25,418 bases of DNA from a virus. Numbering within the stretch: position 1 is the stretch's first letter; each line of letters begins with the position of its first letter. The stretch covers positions 1 through 25,418 of IMG/VR virus record IMGVR_UViG_3300046837_000101; one strand, written 5' to 3'. Under the pieces are notes generated by a model. It was given only the letters and a program-made list of their open reading frames with translations. It had not been told where the DNA came from and did no database searches. Position numbers and translations under genes: made by a program. This document shows positions 6,010 to 13,597 of the stretch, piece after piece.

Positions 6010-6899
6010 CCCACACCGTCAGGGTTGACCACATCACCGAGCACCCCGTCGAAGGCAAGCCGCTCGGCCGGCACGTCTGGCACGACTCCCGCTCCCTCGC
6101 CTACCCCTACCGCAGCGAGGGTGTGCTGCGGACGGTGATATGGGCGCGGATGATCGGCATCCTCGATCAGGGGAACCTCGGCTCCTGCACCGGCAACGCG
6201 ATGGTCGGCGCGGCTGGCACCACTCCCGTCTATGACGCCCTCCCCGTGGGGCACATGACACTGAACGAGGCGGGAGCGATCAGCCTGTATGGGGCGGCCA
6301 CCCGGCTCGACGGCTACCCCGGCTCCTACCCGCCTGACGACACCGGCAGCGACGGGCTGAGCGTGTGCAAGGCGGCGCAGAACGCGGGCCTGCTGTCCGG
6401 CTACACCCACTGCTTCGACCTGAACACCGCCCTCCAGGCCCTGTCGGCTGGCCCGGTGCTGTTCGGCTTCAACTGGTACGACAGCTTCGATAATCCAGAT
6501 TCGTCCGGCCTGGTCGCCATCTCGCCCGGCGCCCAGATCCGAGGTGGCCACGAGGTCGTCGGCCGGGGACTCGACACCGCCTCGATGCTGGTATTCATGG
6601 ACAATTCCTGGACTCCATCATGGGGAAACAAGGGCAGCTTCTCCATGTCGTGGGCGACCCTGACCCGGCTGCTGGCCGAGCAGGGCGACGCGACCGTGCC
6701 GGTCCCAGCCACACTGCCCGCGCCAGTGCCCGTACCAGATCCGGTACCAGTGCCGGTGCCCGATGTGGCCACCCCAGCAGACGTGGCGCTCGCGCACGCG
6801 CTCGGCCAGTGGCCCTACAAGCGCCACTACGGCGCCACCAAGACGGCTGCGGCGGACATCGTCACCTGGGAACACGCCAAGAACCTCGGGCCAGGATGA
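6006..6899 (+). CDS. Papain-like (C1 family) cysteine peptidase
   Basis: The 297-aa protein has the papain catalytic set in order: DQGNLGSCTGNA with oxyanion Gln55 and nucleophile Cys61, IRGGHEVVG with His182, and MDNSWTPSWGNKGSF with Asn200. NSWxxxWGxKG is a diagnostic C1 motif. A Val/Pro repeat (about 231-253) links the enzyme to a C-terminal 45-residue tail (DVALAHALGQWPYKRH...). There is no signal peptide, so a cytoplasmic or virion location is likely. C1-type peptidases occur in some actinophage structural regions; here the gene lies between terminase and portal. It could process head or host proteins, or act in lysis. The ATG overlaps the upstream stop (ATGA). Confidence 0.85.
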   Translation: MTHTVRVDHITEHPVEGKPLGRHVWHDSRSLAYPYRSEGVLRTVIWARMIGILDQGNLGSCTGNAMVGAAGTTPVYDALPVGHMTLNEAGAISLYGAATRLDGYPGSYPPDDTGSDGLSVCKAAQNAGLLSGYTHCFDLNTALQALSAGPVLFGFNWYDSFDNPDSSGLVAISPGAQIRGGHEVVGRGLDTASMLVFMDNSWTPSWGNKGSFSMSWATLTRLLAEQGDATVPVPATLPAPVPVPDPVPVPVPDVATPADVALAHALGQWPYKRHYGATKTAAADIVTWEHAKNLGPG

Positions 6900-6905
6900 A
6901 CCGGC

Positions 6906-7481
6906 GTGAGCAAAAAGCCGAGCGCCGGCGGAACTGGCGGCGGCGGGAAGCAACGCCCTCAGCGCCCCCAGCGTCCTCAGCGCCCTAAGCACAAGGTCAC
7001 TCAAGCGAGCAAGCCGCAAAAACCAGCGGGTACCTCGCGTCACACGGCGGGCAAGGCGCACCACGGCGCTGGCGGGGGTGGCGGGCGCAGCACTAAGCGC
7101 GGGTTCACTGACGGGATTGCATGTTGCGCGGCCGAGGCTCTCGCCGCGTCGCTGCGGTGGCAGGGCTGGCCGGTCGGTGACGCTGACGTGCTGGCGCTGT
7201 ACCGGCTGACTGCCGATCACCCTGACGACGGTGCTGTCATCGAGCACACGCTGGAGATGGCTGCCACCCACGGCCTGGCGGGCGCACGGCTCCTCGAATT
7301 CAGGCTGGACTCTCCTGGCCCGCCGCCGCCCTGCATTCTCGGCGTGGACTGGCCCGGCCGCCACACTGTGTTCGATGACGGCCTGCACTGGTGGTCGTGG
7401 GGCATCGAGTTCGAGCCGTGGGCTGCCACGATTGAAGAGGCATGGAAGGTGCGCTGGGAGCTTCCGGCTTCTATGCTGTGA
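6906..7481 (+). CDS. Putative cysteine-peptidase-fold protein with basic low-complexity N-terminus
   Basis: Residues 1-65 are a Gly/Lys/Arg/Gln/Pro-rich arm that includes a tandem QRP repeat (residues 16-27, a 9-bp DNA repeat near 6951-6986). The folded part starts RGFTDGIACCAAEALAASL (Cys73/74 at a helix N-terminus), continues with DADVLALYRLTADHPDDGAVIEHTLEMAATHGLAG, and ends with ILGVDWPGRHTVFDDGLHWWSW (His153, Asp157/158). That Cys-helix ... His-Asp layout resembles C39-like or papain-like folds in actinobacterial and phage proteins. The assignment is by pattern only. GTG 6906 starts 6 nt after the C1 peptidase stop, so the two peptidase-like genes are probably co-translated. Confidence 0.75.
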   Translation: MSKKPSAGGTGGGGKQRPQRPQRPQRPKHKVTQASKPQKPAGTSRHTAGKAHHGAGGGGGRSTKRGFTDGIACCAAEALAASLRWQGWPVGDADVLALYRLTADHPDDGAVIEHTLEMAATHGLAGARLLEFRLDSPGPPPPCILGVDWPGRHTVFDDGLHWWSWGIEFEPWAATIEEAWKVRWELPASML

Positions 7482-7530
7482 CCAGGCGTGGCCGCCGCCG
7501 CTATTTGCGTGAGCGGAGGTGGTAGTGGCC

Positions 7531-9487
7531 ATGGGGCTTGCTGATCGCATCAGTATCGAAACTCGGACGATCGGCGGGATGCCCTGGCAGTTACCACCCC
7601 TGGCGGAATCCGTACTGGAAATTCAACATCGGTGGGCCGACCCATCCTTCACGGGAAACCCAGGGCCAGGACTCGGTACTGGCGCTCGGTGCCTGCTATT
7701 CGGCGATCAGGTTCATCGCCGACCAGATCGCCTCCCTGCCGATCAAGGTGTACCGGCAGCTGCCCAACGGGGACAGTGAGCGGATCTTCTCCACCATGCT
7801 GCTCGGCTCGCCCGTCGCTGGCGGTGGCCCGCAAGTAAGCGGCACGCTGTATGACTGGATGTTCACAGGCTCCACGTCGGCGCTGCTGCACGGCAACGCC
7901 TGGGGCCTGATCACCAACCGGGGTGGCATCCCCGGTCCTGACGGGCTCGGCCTGCCGACCGGCATAGCGTGGCTCCCCGCCGACCGGATGGACGTTCAGG
8001 ACGACGAGATGCAGCCCGAGAACCCGGACCGGGCGCGGATCTACTACAAGGGCCACCTGATGGAACGCCAGGAGCTGGTCCACCTGAAAGCGTTCAGTGT
8101 CGCTGGCCGGGTCGAGGGCGTCAGTCCCCTCAAGGCGTTCGCCCTGCTGTGGGGGCAGGGCATTGATGCCCTGAAGTATTCGGCTGACTGGTTCTCCAAT
8201 GGCGGTTTCCCGCCCGGCACCTTCCAGAACATTAACGAAGAGGTCAACGACCAGCAGGCGAAGCAGATCCGGCAGCGGCTCACCGACACGATCCGCATGC
8301 GGCAGCCGCTGGTCTATGGCCGGGACTGGGATTACAAGGCGCTCACCGTCCCGCAGAACGAGGCGGCGTTCATCCAGGCGATGCAGCTGAACGCCACGCA
8401 GGTCGCGGCGATCTACGGCGTGCAGCCGTACCGGGTCGGCGGCACCCGCAACGACGGGCTCACCTACTCGAACGTCACGATGAACCTGCTGGACGAGCTG
8501 ATCACCACGCTCCGCCCATGGCTGACCCGGTGGGAACATCTGCTGACGATGCTGCTGCCCGCCACCCAGTTCGTGAAGTTCGATGTCGATGACCTGCTGA
8601 AGATGGACCCGCACACCCGCACCCAGGTGTATGAGATCCAGCGGAACATCGGCACACGGACGGTCAACGAGATCCGCGCCGACGACGACAAGCCGCCGAT
8701 CGCCGGCGGTAACGAGCCGATACCGCTGCCGGTGCTGAACCGCATGCTCGGCACCACCCGCACCATCCCGAAGAGCTACCTGCCGCAGGTCACCATGGAA
8801 GCGCAGCTGATCGCCGACCTGATCGAGAAGATGGAAACCGAGCACCCCGACCAGGTCAACCCGATGACCGCCGGGAAGCCGCCGTTCACCGCATCGCCGC
8901 AGCAGTACCTGGCGAAGCTGATCACCCAGGTGCGGTCCGGCCAGATGTTCGGCCCACCCGACGCCCCCGTGGCTGACAGTGACCGCAAGTCGGCGGTCAC
9001 CATGCTCCATGCCTATGAGCGCCGGGGCGACCTGACCCCCGCTGAGGCGGCGCAGAGAATCGCCGCCGTGAGTGCGGCGAGGACCACGGGCGAACTGGCG
9101 CAGTTGTTCGAGGGCCTGCCGCACCTGACCGATGGCATGGCACCATCGGTCCCGCGCCGCTCTGATTTCGGGCCAGCCGAATACCGCGCCTCCGACACCG
9201 ACCGTGAGCACGCCCGTGAACTGCTCGCCGTCCACGCGGCGGCGGGCCGGCTGCGGGGCCATGAATTCGATGCGCGATCTCTCAAGGCGTCAGAGGCCGT
9301 AACCTGCGGAGATCTTGATACATTGTTCGCAGATCTTCCCGTTGTGGAGCAGGCCGCGTCCACAACGGAAGAGGACCACAGGGACGCCCAGCCCCTGTTC
9401 GGCCCGGCCGCGCTCGCCCTGCTGCACGGCAAGGCGGAAGACTTCGTCCCGGCGGCCAGGGCCGCCATGAATGGGAAGGCGCACTAA
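7531..9487 (+). CDS. Portal protein with apparent N-terminal frameshift and two C-terminal DUF1707-like domains
   Basis: The core (LALGACYSAIRFIADQIASLPIKVYRQ ... NEAAFIQAMQLNATQVAAIYGVQPYRVGG ... NVTMNLLDELITTLRPWLTRWE) is a clear HK97-type portal, the dodecameric vertex for DNA passage. The main frame opens only at TTG 7538 with a poor N-terminus. A different frame from ATG 7531 (or GTG 7525), behind GGAGGT at 7515-7520, gives MGLADRISIETRTIGGMPWQ, a typical portal start. Skipping T7591 joins it to YHPWRNPYWKFNIGGPTHPS. So there is an indel, a sequencing error or a +1 shift. Numbered from 7538, residues 479-528 and 550-601 each match the SDxDRxxxxxxL...GxLxxxE...A..ARTxGELxxLFxxLP pattern of DUF1707. 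LFGPAAL follows at 620-626. The prohead protease follows with a 1-nt overlap. Confidence 0.92.
9395..9415 (+). repeat. 21-bp exact repeat encoding LFGPAAL at the portal C-terminus
   Basis: The same 21 bases recur at 10426-10446 near the end of the prohead protease. Both copies are in frame and encode LFGPAAL, 22-30 residues from the C-terminus, suggesting a shared docking tag on two head proteins or a recent small duplication. Confidence 0.85.
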
Positions 9488-10494
9488 TGGCGGCCATCTC
9501 GACTTCCGAGGCCAACGACCTCCCGGACAGTGCCTTCGCTTACATCGAGCCGGGAGGCACCAAAGACCAGGAGGGGAAGACAACTCCCCGCTCGCTGCGG
9601 CATTTCCCCGTCCACGACGCCTCGCATGTCCGTAACGCCCTCGCCCGCGCCAGCTCGTCCCCGTTCGGGGACAAGGCGATGGCCAAGATCAGGACGATGG
9701 CCAAGAAGTTCGGCGTCCACGTCGGCGAATCGTCTATGTCCCGCGACTACGAGCGGCGCGAGGTGCGGATCACCAGCCAGTTCCGCGATCTGGACCGGCC
9801 GATCGAGATGCGTGACATGGGCACCGAGGGCAGGTGGATCGGTGGCTACGCCACCGTGTTCATCCCCCGCGAGTCGAAGAACCTCGGCGGGTTCAAAGAG
9901 CGTGTCATGCCGACGTTCTTCAACGAGGTGCAGTCGCGCGGCTGGAAGAACATTGACGACGCCACCGGGGTCGTCTGCCGGTATAACCACGACTCGAACA
10001 TGGTGCTCGGCACGACTGAGGCTGACACGCTGCGGCTCAGCCCGGACCGCATCGGCCTCGACTACATGGTGAAGCCGCCTGAGTCCCGCGCCGACATCCG
10101 CGAGCTGGTCGAGCGGCGCGACATCCGGTACTCCAGCTTCGCGTTCCGCTGCCACCCAGGCGGCGACGAGTGGGACTGGCGCGACGGCCTGGCGCTGCGG
10201 ACCCTGCATTCGGGTGACCTGATCGACGTGGCCCCGGTGCTGACCCCCGGCTACGGCGACACCACCTCGATGCTGCGGGCGTTCGACGCCGCGTTGTACT
10301 CGATCGCCGACTATGTCCAGGCTGAGGTCGAAGAGGTGCGGGCATTCGCCGCCGACGACGATCTGCGCAAGTTCTTCGTCCGCAGCGACCGGCCCACTAT
10401 GCCGGCCGCCGGCCCGCGCAAGGGACTGTTCGGCCCGGCCGCGCTCACGTCGATCCTGCTCCGCCGGCGCGACCAGTGGGACGAAGAGGGGTAG
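9487..10494 (+). CDS. HK97-family prohead protease with N-terminal DUF6582-like region
   Basis: Residues 100-260 carry the S78 protease features: WIGGYATVFIPRES, GFKERVMPTFFNEV, CRYNHDSNMVLGTT (catalytic His168), RLSPDRIGLDYMVKPP, RYSSFAF (nucleophile Ser216/217) and DVAPVLTPGY. This enzyme trims scaffold and capsid subunits during head maturation. Residues 8-80 (LPDSAFAYIEPGG...TTPRSLRHFPVHDASHVRNALARASSSPFGDKAMAKI) match a small domain often fused to phage head or portal proteins, which I place as DUF6582-like. The C-terminus holds the LFGPAAL tag (314-320) shared with the portal, then a basic tail. ATG 9487 overlaps the portal TAA by one base. Confidence 0.9.
   Translation: MAAISTSEANDLPDSAFAYIEPGGTKDQEGKTTPRSLRHFPVHDASHVRNALARASSSPFGDKAMAKIRTMAKKFGVHVGESSMSRDYERREVRITSQFRDLDRPIEMRDMGTEGRWIGGYATVFIPRESKNLGGFKERVMPTFFNEVQSRGWKNIDDATGVVCRYNHDSNMVLGTTEADTLRLSPDRIGLDYMVKPPESRADIRELVERRDIRYSSFAFRCHPGGDEWDWRDGLALRTLHSGDLIDVAPVLTPGYGDTTSMLRAFDAALYSIADYVQAEVEEVRAFAADDDLRKFFVRSDRPTMPAAGPRKGLFGPAALTSILLRRRDQWDEEG
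10426..10446 (+). repeat. 21-bp exact repeat encoding LFGPAAL at the prohead protease C-terminus
   Basis: This is the partner of 9395-9415, identical over 21 bases and read in the same codon phase. The sequence beyond both edges diverges (ALLHGK in the portal, TSILLRRR here). Confidence 0.85.
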
Positions 10495-10503
10495 CCGCGC
10501 AAG

Positions 10504-10989
10504 GTGCAGATTGCCTGCTTCTACACCAGCCTGCATCCAGCCTGCAAGGCCACCCTCCCGCCCGGTACAGAGCTGGTGTGGACGGGCCTCGGTGACGACG
10601 CCTACTGGAATGAGATCAGCAAGCGGTGGACCGGCTGGGATGACCTGCTGATCATCGAGCACGACATGGAACTCCACGATGAGGTCGTGCCGCAGCTCGA
10701 AGCCTGCAAGTCTGACTGGTGCGTGTTCCCGTATGAGTACGGCCCCGGGTGGCCTGACGCGCCGCTGATCACCCAGGCGCTCGGCTGCACTAAGTTCTCC
10801 GCCGAACTGCAGCGCGAGTTCCCCACTGAGCAGATCGCCGCGACCGTGTCGAAGGCGGATCACATGCCACCGGAGCCACTGTGGCATTACTGCGATCTGT
10901 ATATCCGCCGCGCCCTCACCAGGGCGGGCCTGAAGGAATGCCAGCACAGGCCGCTGGTGACCCACCACAGGGGCAGACCGCTGGTGTAG
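10504..10989 (+). CDS. Glycosyltransferase-like protein between protease and capsid genes (161 aa)
   Basis: The protein runs MQIACFYTSLHPACKATLPPGTE ... RWTGWDDLLIIEHDMELHDEVVPQLEACKSDWCVFPYEYGPG ... QALGCTKFSAELQREFP. The LLIIEHDMELH segment sits where GT-A enzymes place their DxD metal motif. ACKSDWCVFPYE and ALGCTKFSAEL resemble a small family of phage glycosyltransferase-like proteins. At 161 residues it is shorter than full GT2 enzymes, and no complete donor site can be assigned. GTG 10504 lies 9 nt after the protease stop with only AAGG beside it. Its location between protease and major capsid genes makes the virion a possible target. Confidence 0.65.
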   Translation: MQIACFYTSLHPACKATLPPGTELVWTGLGDDAYWNEISKRWTGWDDLLIIEHDMELHDEVVPQLEACKSDWCVFPYEYGPGWPDAPLITQALGCTKFSAELQREFPTEQIAATVSKADHMPPEPLWHYCDLYIRRALTRAGLKECQHRPLVTHHRGRPLV

Positions 10990-11001
10990 GATCGCCCCAG
11001 A

Positions 11002-11097
11002 GGACGGAGTAGGCCATCCCGTCCAGATAGGCCGCAGGGCCGGGGTAATTCCCCGCCTCCTGGCTGGAGCCCGCCGGGGATCACATCCCTACGGGCT
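11002..11097 (+). other. Three consecutive hairpins upstream of the capsid gene
   Basis: Hairpin A pairs GGACGG (11002-11007) with CCGTCC (11019-11024). Hairpin B pairs CGGGG (11041-11045) with CCCCG (11051-11055) around TAATT. Hairpin C pairs AGCCCG (11068-11073) with CGGGCT (11092-11097) and has an inner GGGAT/ATCCC stem. No U-tract follows any of them, so they read as a structured leader or RNA-processing region before the capsid ribosome site (AGGAGGAG, 11101-11108) rather than as terminators. Confidence 0.5.
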
Positions 11098-11112
11098 TCG
11101 AGGAGGAGCCAG

Positions 11113-12426
11113 ATGGCCAGCGAAGTTACCAAGAGGCTGCGGGACCGGCGTCTCAACGTGTGGGAGCAGTGCAAGGCGCTCGCCGACACTGCCGCCACCG
11201 AGAACAGGGCATTTTCGGCAGAAGAGCAGGGTAAGTGGGATGTCCTGAACGAGGAAATGGACACCCTCGACACCCGCATCAAGTCCGCGCTTGACGCTGA
11301 GCAGCGCTCCGCCGAGGCCGACCAGGCGTTCAACCGCCTGCACGCCGACGCCGAGGGCAAGAAGATGGCGAAGGACCCGGCCGTCAAGATGCTCAACACC
11401 GAGCTGCGCAAGTTCCTGCTCGGCGACAGCCGGGGCAACGCGCCCGGTGGCGCCTTCGAGGTGTCCCGCCCGGACAACAGCCGGATCAACTGGAACTACG
11501 GCCCGGTCAACCTGGCCGAAGTCCGCAGGGCCGAGGCCGAGTACCGGACTCTGGTGTCCACGTCTGTCACCTCCGGTGGCAACCTGGTCCCGACCGACTT
11601 CTATGACCAGCTGATCGCGCACTTGATAGAAGTCTCGGGAATTCTGCAATGCGGCCCCACCGTGCTAAACACTGCCGGCGGCGAGAACCTGCAGATCCCG
11701 AAGACGACCGCGCACTCCTCGGTGAGCGCCGCAGCCGCCCAGACGGCAGCGCTGGCGGCGTCCGACCCCACGTTCGGCCTGATCACCCTCGGTGCCTTCA
11801 AGTACGGCATCCTGCTCCAGGTCGCCCGTGAACTGCTGGACGACTCCGGTGTGGACCTCGTCGGCTACCTGGCCATGCAGTCCGGCCGGGCGCTGGGCAA
11901 CAAGTTTGGTTCCGACCTGGTGACCGGCACCGGCACCACGATGCCGAACGGCCTGATGGCCACCTCCACGGTGGGTGTCACCGGCACCACGACCGGCAAG
12001 AGCGGCGCGGCCCAGTACAGCGACCTGGTCAACCTCGAATACTCGGTCATCGCCCCCTACCGTCAGTCGAAGTCCTGCTACTGGCTGGCGAGGGACGCGG
12101 CGATCGGCGGGTTCCGGCTGCTGCTCGACGGCCAGTCGCGGCCCATCTGGGAGCCCAGCATGGTTCTCGGGTCGCCTGACCTGCTGCTCGGCAAGCCACT
12201 GGTGGCGGACCCGTTCATGCCGGCGGTGGCCACTGGCGCCAAGTCGATCGCGTTCGGCGACTTCAGCCAGTTCTTCGTCCGCATCGTCGGCCCGGTCCGG
12301 TTCGAGCGGTCGGACGACTTCCTGTTCGGCACCGACCTGGTTGCCTTCCGGGCGATCATCCGTGGCGACGGCACGCTGGTTGACCAGACCGGCGCGATCA
12401 AGACATACCAGGGGCCGGCTACCTAA
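11113..12426 (+). CDS. Major capsid protein, HK97 fold
   Basis: The 437-aa length is typical. Residues 1-105 form a charged helical region (KRLRDRRLNVWEQCKALAD ... AEEQGKWDVLNEEMDTLDTRIKS) like the scaffolding delta domain removed by the prohead protease. The capsid body follows: LVSTSVTSGGNLVPTDFYDQLIAHL, ENLQIPKTTAHSSV, ITLGAFKYGILLQVARELLDDSGVDL, NGLMATSTVG, LLLGKPLVADPFMP, SIAFGDFSQFFVRIVGPVRFERSDD. This is the spine helix, E-loop and P-domain order of HK97-type coats. The start has AGGAGGAGCC just upstream. A strong hairpin follows the gene, in keeping with separate high-level expression. The protease and portal lie directly upstream, as usual. Confidence 0.95.
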   Translation: MASEVTKRLRDRRLNVWEQCKALADTAATENRAFSAEEQGKWDVLNEEMDTLDTRIKSALDAEQRSAEADQAFNRLHADAEGKKMAKDPAVKMLNTELRKFLLGDSRGNAPGGAFEVSRPDNSRINWNYGPVNLAEVRRAEAEYRTLVSTSVTSGGNLVPTDFYDQLIAHLIEVSGILQCGPTVLNTAGGENLQIPKTTAHSSVSAAAAQTAALAASDPTFGLITLGAFKYGILLQVARELLDDSGVDLVGYLAMQSGRALGNKFGSDLVTGTGTTMPNGLMATSTVGVTGTTTGKSGAAQYSDLVNLEYSVIAPYRQSKSCYWLARDAAIGGFRLLLDGQSRPIWEPSMVLGSPDLLLGKPLVADPFMPAVATGAKSIAFGDFSQFFVRIVGPVRFERSDDFLFGTDLVAFRAIIRGDGTLVDQTGAIKTYQGPAT

Positions 12427-12433
12427 GTACGTG

Positions 12434-12472
12434 AGCCCCGCCCGCTCTTCCAAGGGCCTGGCGGGCGGGGTT
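12434..12472 (+). terminator. Strong GC-rich hairpin after the major capsid gene
   Basis: CCCCGCCCGC (12436-12445) pairs perfectly with GCGGGCGGGG (12461-12470), and the stem extends by G-U and A-U pairs to 12434/12472 around a 15-nt loop. Only two Ts follow, so it may be a partial or factor-aided terminator, or a 3' stabiliser for capsid mRNA. Confidence 0.65.
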
Positions 12473-12497
12473 CATCACCACAGCAGGAGGCTGAGGG

Positions 12498-13076
12498 ATG
12501 GCAACTTACGGCAGCAACAGCACCGAGGAGCCGGGCCAGTACCCGACCACGGAGTGGAGCGACTTCGGCCTGCCCGAGCAGAACTTCGGCTCAGGCGCTC
12601 CTGGCGGCTCGCCCACCTCCAGCGAGATCGACGTAGGTGCGACGAACGAGCCGGGGCAGTACCCATCGCGGGAGTCCTTCACGGGTGTCGCGCTTGGTGG
12701 TACGGGTGCCCCAGGTACGCAGGGTGTCCCGAACGAGGCGGGCACTGGTGAGCCGGCGATCGGTGGCGCGGCTGACACGATCGTGTTCTCCAAGACGACT
12801 TTCTACAAGTCGATGTATGAGCCGCAGGGCATGGAGCAGGGCTACGTCACCGAGACCGCGCACGACCAGGTCAGTGGCCCGGCCGACTGGACCCAGGCGA
12901 ACGACTACGGGTATGCGGCCCCAGCGGAGTACCAGATGCCGGGCGTAGCTGGCAACACGCCCACCCCGGGCAGCGGCCAGTTCCAGACCGGTGCGGGCAA
13001 TGTGATGTACGGCGGGCGGCTGAACGGCACCGGGCACACCAGCCAGCACCCGTCGTGGTCGGGGCCTGGTACCTGA
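12498..13076 (+). CDS. Gly/Ser/Thr/Pro-rich putative virion protein (192 aa)
   Basis: The start ATG follows AGGAGG (12486-12491) downstream of the capsid hairpin. The N-terminal half is low in hydrophobic residues and rich in Gly, Ser, Thr, Pro, Glu and Gln. It has an imperfect repeat: EPGQYPTTEWSDFG (about residues 11-24) and EPGQYPSRESFTG (about 51-63). The C-terminal half has a Tyr-rich patch (KTTFYKSMYEPQGMEQGYVTETAHDQ) and ends in a Gly/Thr tail. I recognise no family. The place right after the capsid gene suggests a head decoration or minor head protein. It is a natural candidate acceptor for the sugar-transfer genes downstream. Confidence 0.7.
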   Translation: MATYGSNSTEEPGQYPTTEWSDFGLPEQNFGSGAPGGSPTSSEIDVGATNEPGQYPSRESFTGVALGGTGAPGTQGVPNEAGTGEPAIGGAADTIVFSKTTFYKSMYEPQGMEQGYVTETAHDQVSGPADWTQANDYGYAAPAEYQMPGVAGNTPTPGSGQFQTGAGNVMYGGRLNGTGHTSQHPSWSGPGT

Positions 13077-13077
13077 C

Positions 13078-13308
13078 ATGGCGTCCCAGTTCGCACGCGC
13101 CGTAGCCAATGCTCAGGCTGGCTACGGCGGGCGCGGGCGGGATGGCTCGTTCCGTGAGGCGCACAGCCAGCAGCACACCGATGCGCTGGACCGGATGGAC
13201 ACCCATGAGCGGCGGCTCGCCGCGCTGGAAGCCCTGGACCCGTCCACCCTCCACGCCACCACGGGGGAGATAGAGAAGCCGGGTCCGCAGAATTTCGTGG
13301 AGACGTGA
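13078..13308 (+). CDS. Small protein with a central coiled helix (76 aa)
   Basis: The ATG at 13078 lies one base after the previous stop. The centre (REAHSQQHTDALDRMDTHERRLAALEAL) is a polar helix with heptad-like spacing, probably a short coiled coil. The N-terminus is Ala/Gly/Arg-rich (FARAVANAQAGYGGRGRDG). The end (TGEIEKPGPQNFVET) is likely extended. There is no known domain. It sits within four small genes after the capsid, so a head-associated role is inferred from position. Its stop overlaps the next ATG (TGATG). Confidence 0.7.
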   Translation: MASQFARAVANAQAGYGGRGRDGSFREAHSQQHTDALDRMDTHERRLAALEALDPSTLHATTGEIEKPGPQNFVET

Positions 13309-13595
13309 TGGAAGATCTCACCGGCAGGTTCATGTCGAACCTGGCCCCGTCATCAATGGGCGCGGGGAACACCACCGCCGACGACCGTAAGTGGTCCATG
13401 TCGGCGCCGGGCAGCCAGTCCGTCCTCCCGGTTGCGGACAAGATGGACCACCTGCCGCTCCCCGAGTTCTCCAACAGCACCCCGCTCCCTGTCGTGCACC
13501 CGGGCCAGCAGGAGCATGTCCGGTTCACTCACGGGAACCGTGGCAACGGCACCTTTGAAACGATCAGCATCGGCGGAACGTGGAAGGAAGTTTAG
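13308..13595 (+). CDS. Small Ser/Pro-rich protein of unknown function (95 aa)
   Basis: ATG 13308 is preferred over the GTG three bases earlier because it forms the TGATG overlap with the preceding stop. The product (MEDLTGRFMSNLAPSSMGAGNTTADDRKWSMSAPGS...PLPEFSNSTPLPVVHPGQQEHVRFTHGNRGNGTFETISIGGTWKEV) has no signal or membrane segment. Its C-terminus could form beta strands. It holds several Ser/Thr-rich patches. No homologous family comes to mind; a virion accessory role is inferred from its neighbours. Confidence 0.68.
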   Translation: MEDLTGRFMSNLAPSSMGAGNTTADDRKWSMSAPGSQSVLPVADKMDHLPLPEFSNSTPLPVVHPGQQEHVRFTHGNRGNGTFETISIGGTWKEV

Positions 13596-13597
13596 CC

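Noticed and set aside
6954-6989. Short tandem repeat considered as a CRISPR or iteron-like array
   Set aside because: It is a 9-bp in-frame repeat encoding QRP within a basic protein arm; there are no spacers.
6618-7550. 310-aa open frame on the minus strand
   Set aside because: It opposes the two cysteine-peptidase-like genes, which have catalytic motifs; no motifs are seen in the antisense frame.
7649-9262. 537-aa open frame on the minus strand
   Set aside because: Antisense shadow of the portal gene, with no domain features.
9484-10968. 494-aa open frame on the minus strand
   Set aside because: Antisense shadow of the prohead protease and glycosyltransferase-like gene.
11665-12453. 262-aa open frame on the minus strand
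   Set aside because: Antisense to the major capsid gene, with shadow-type composition.
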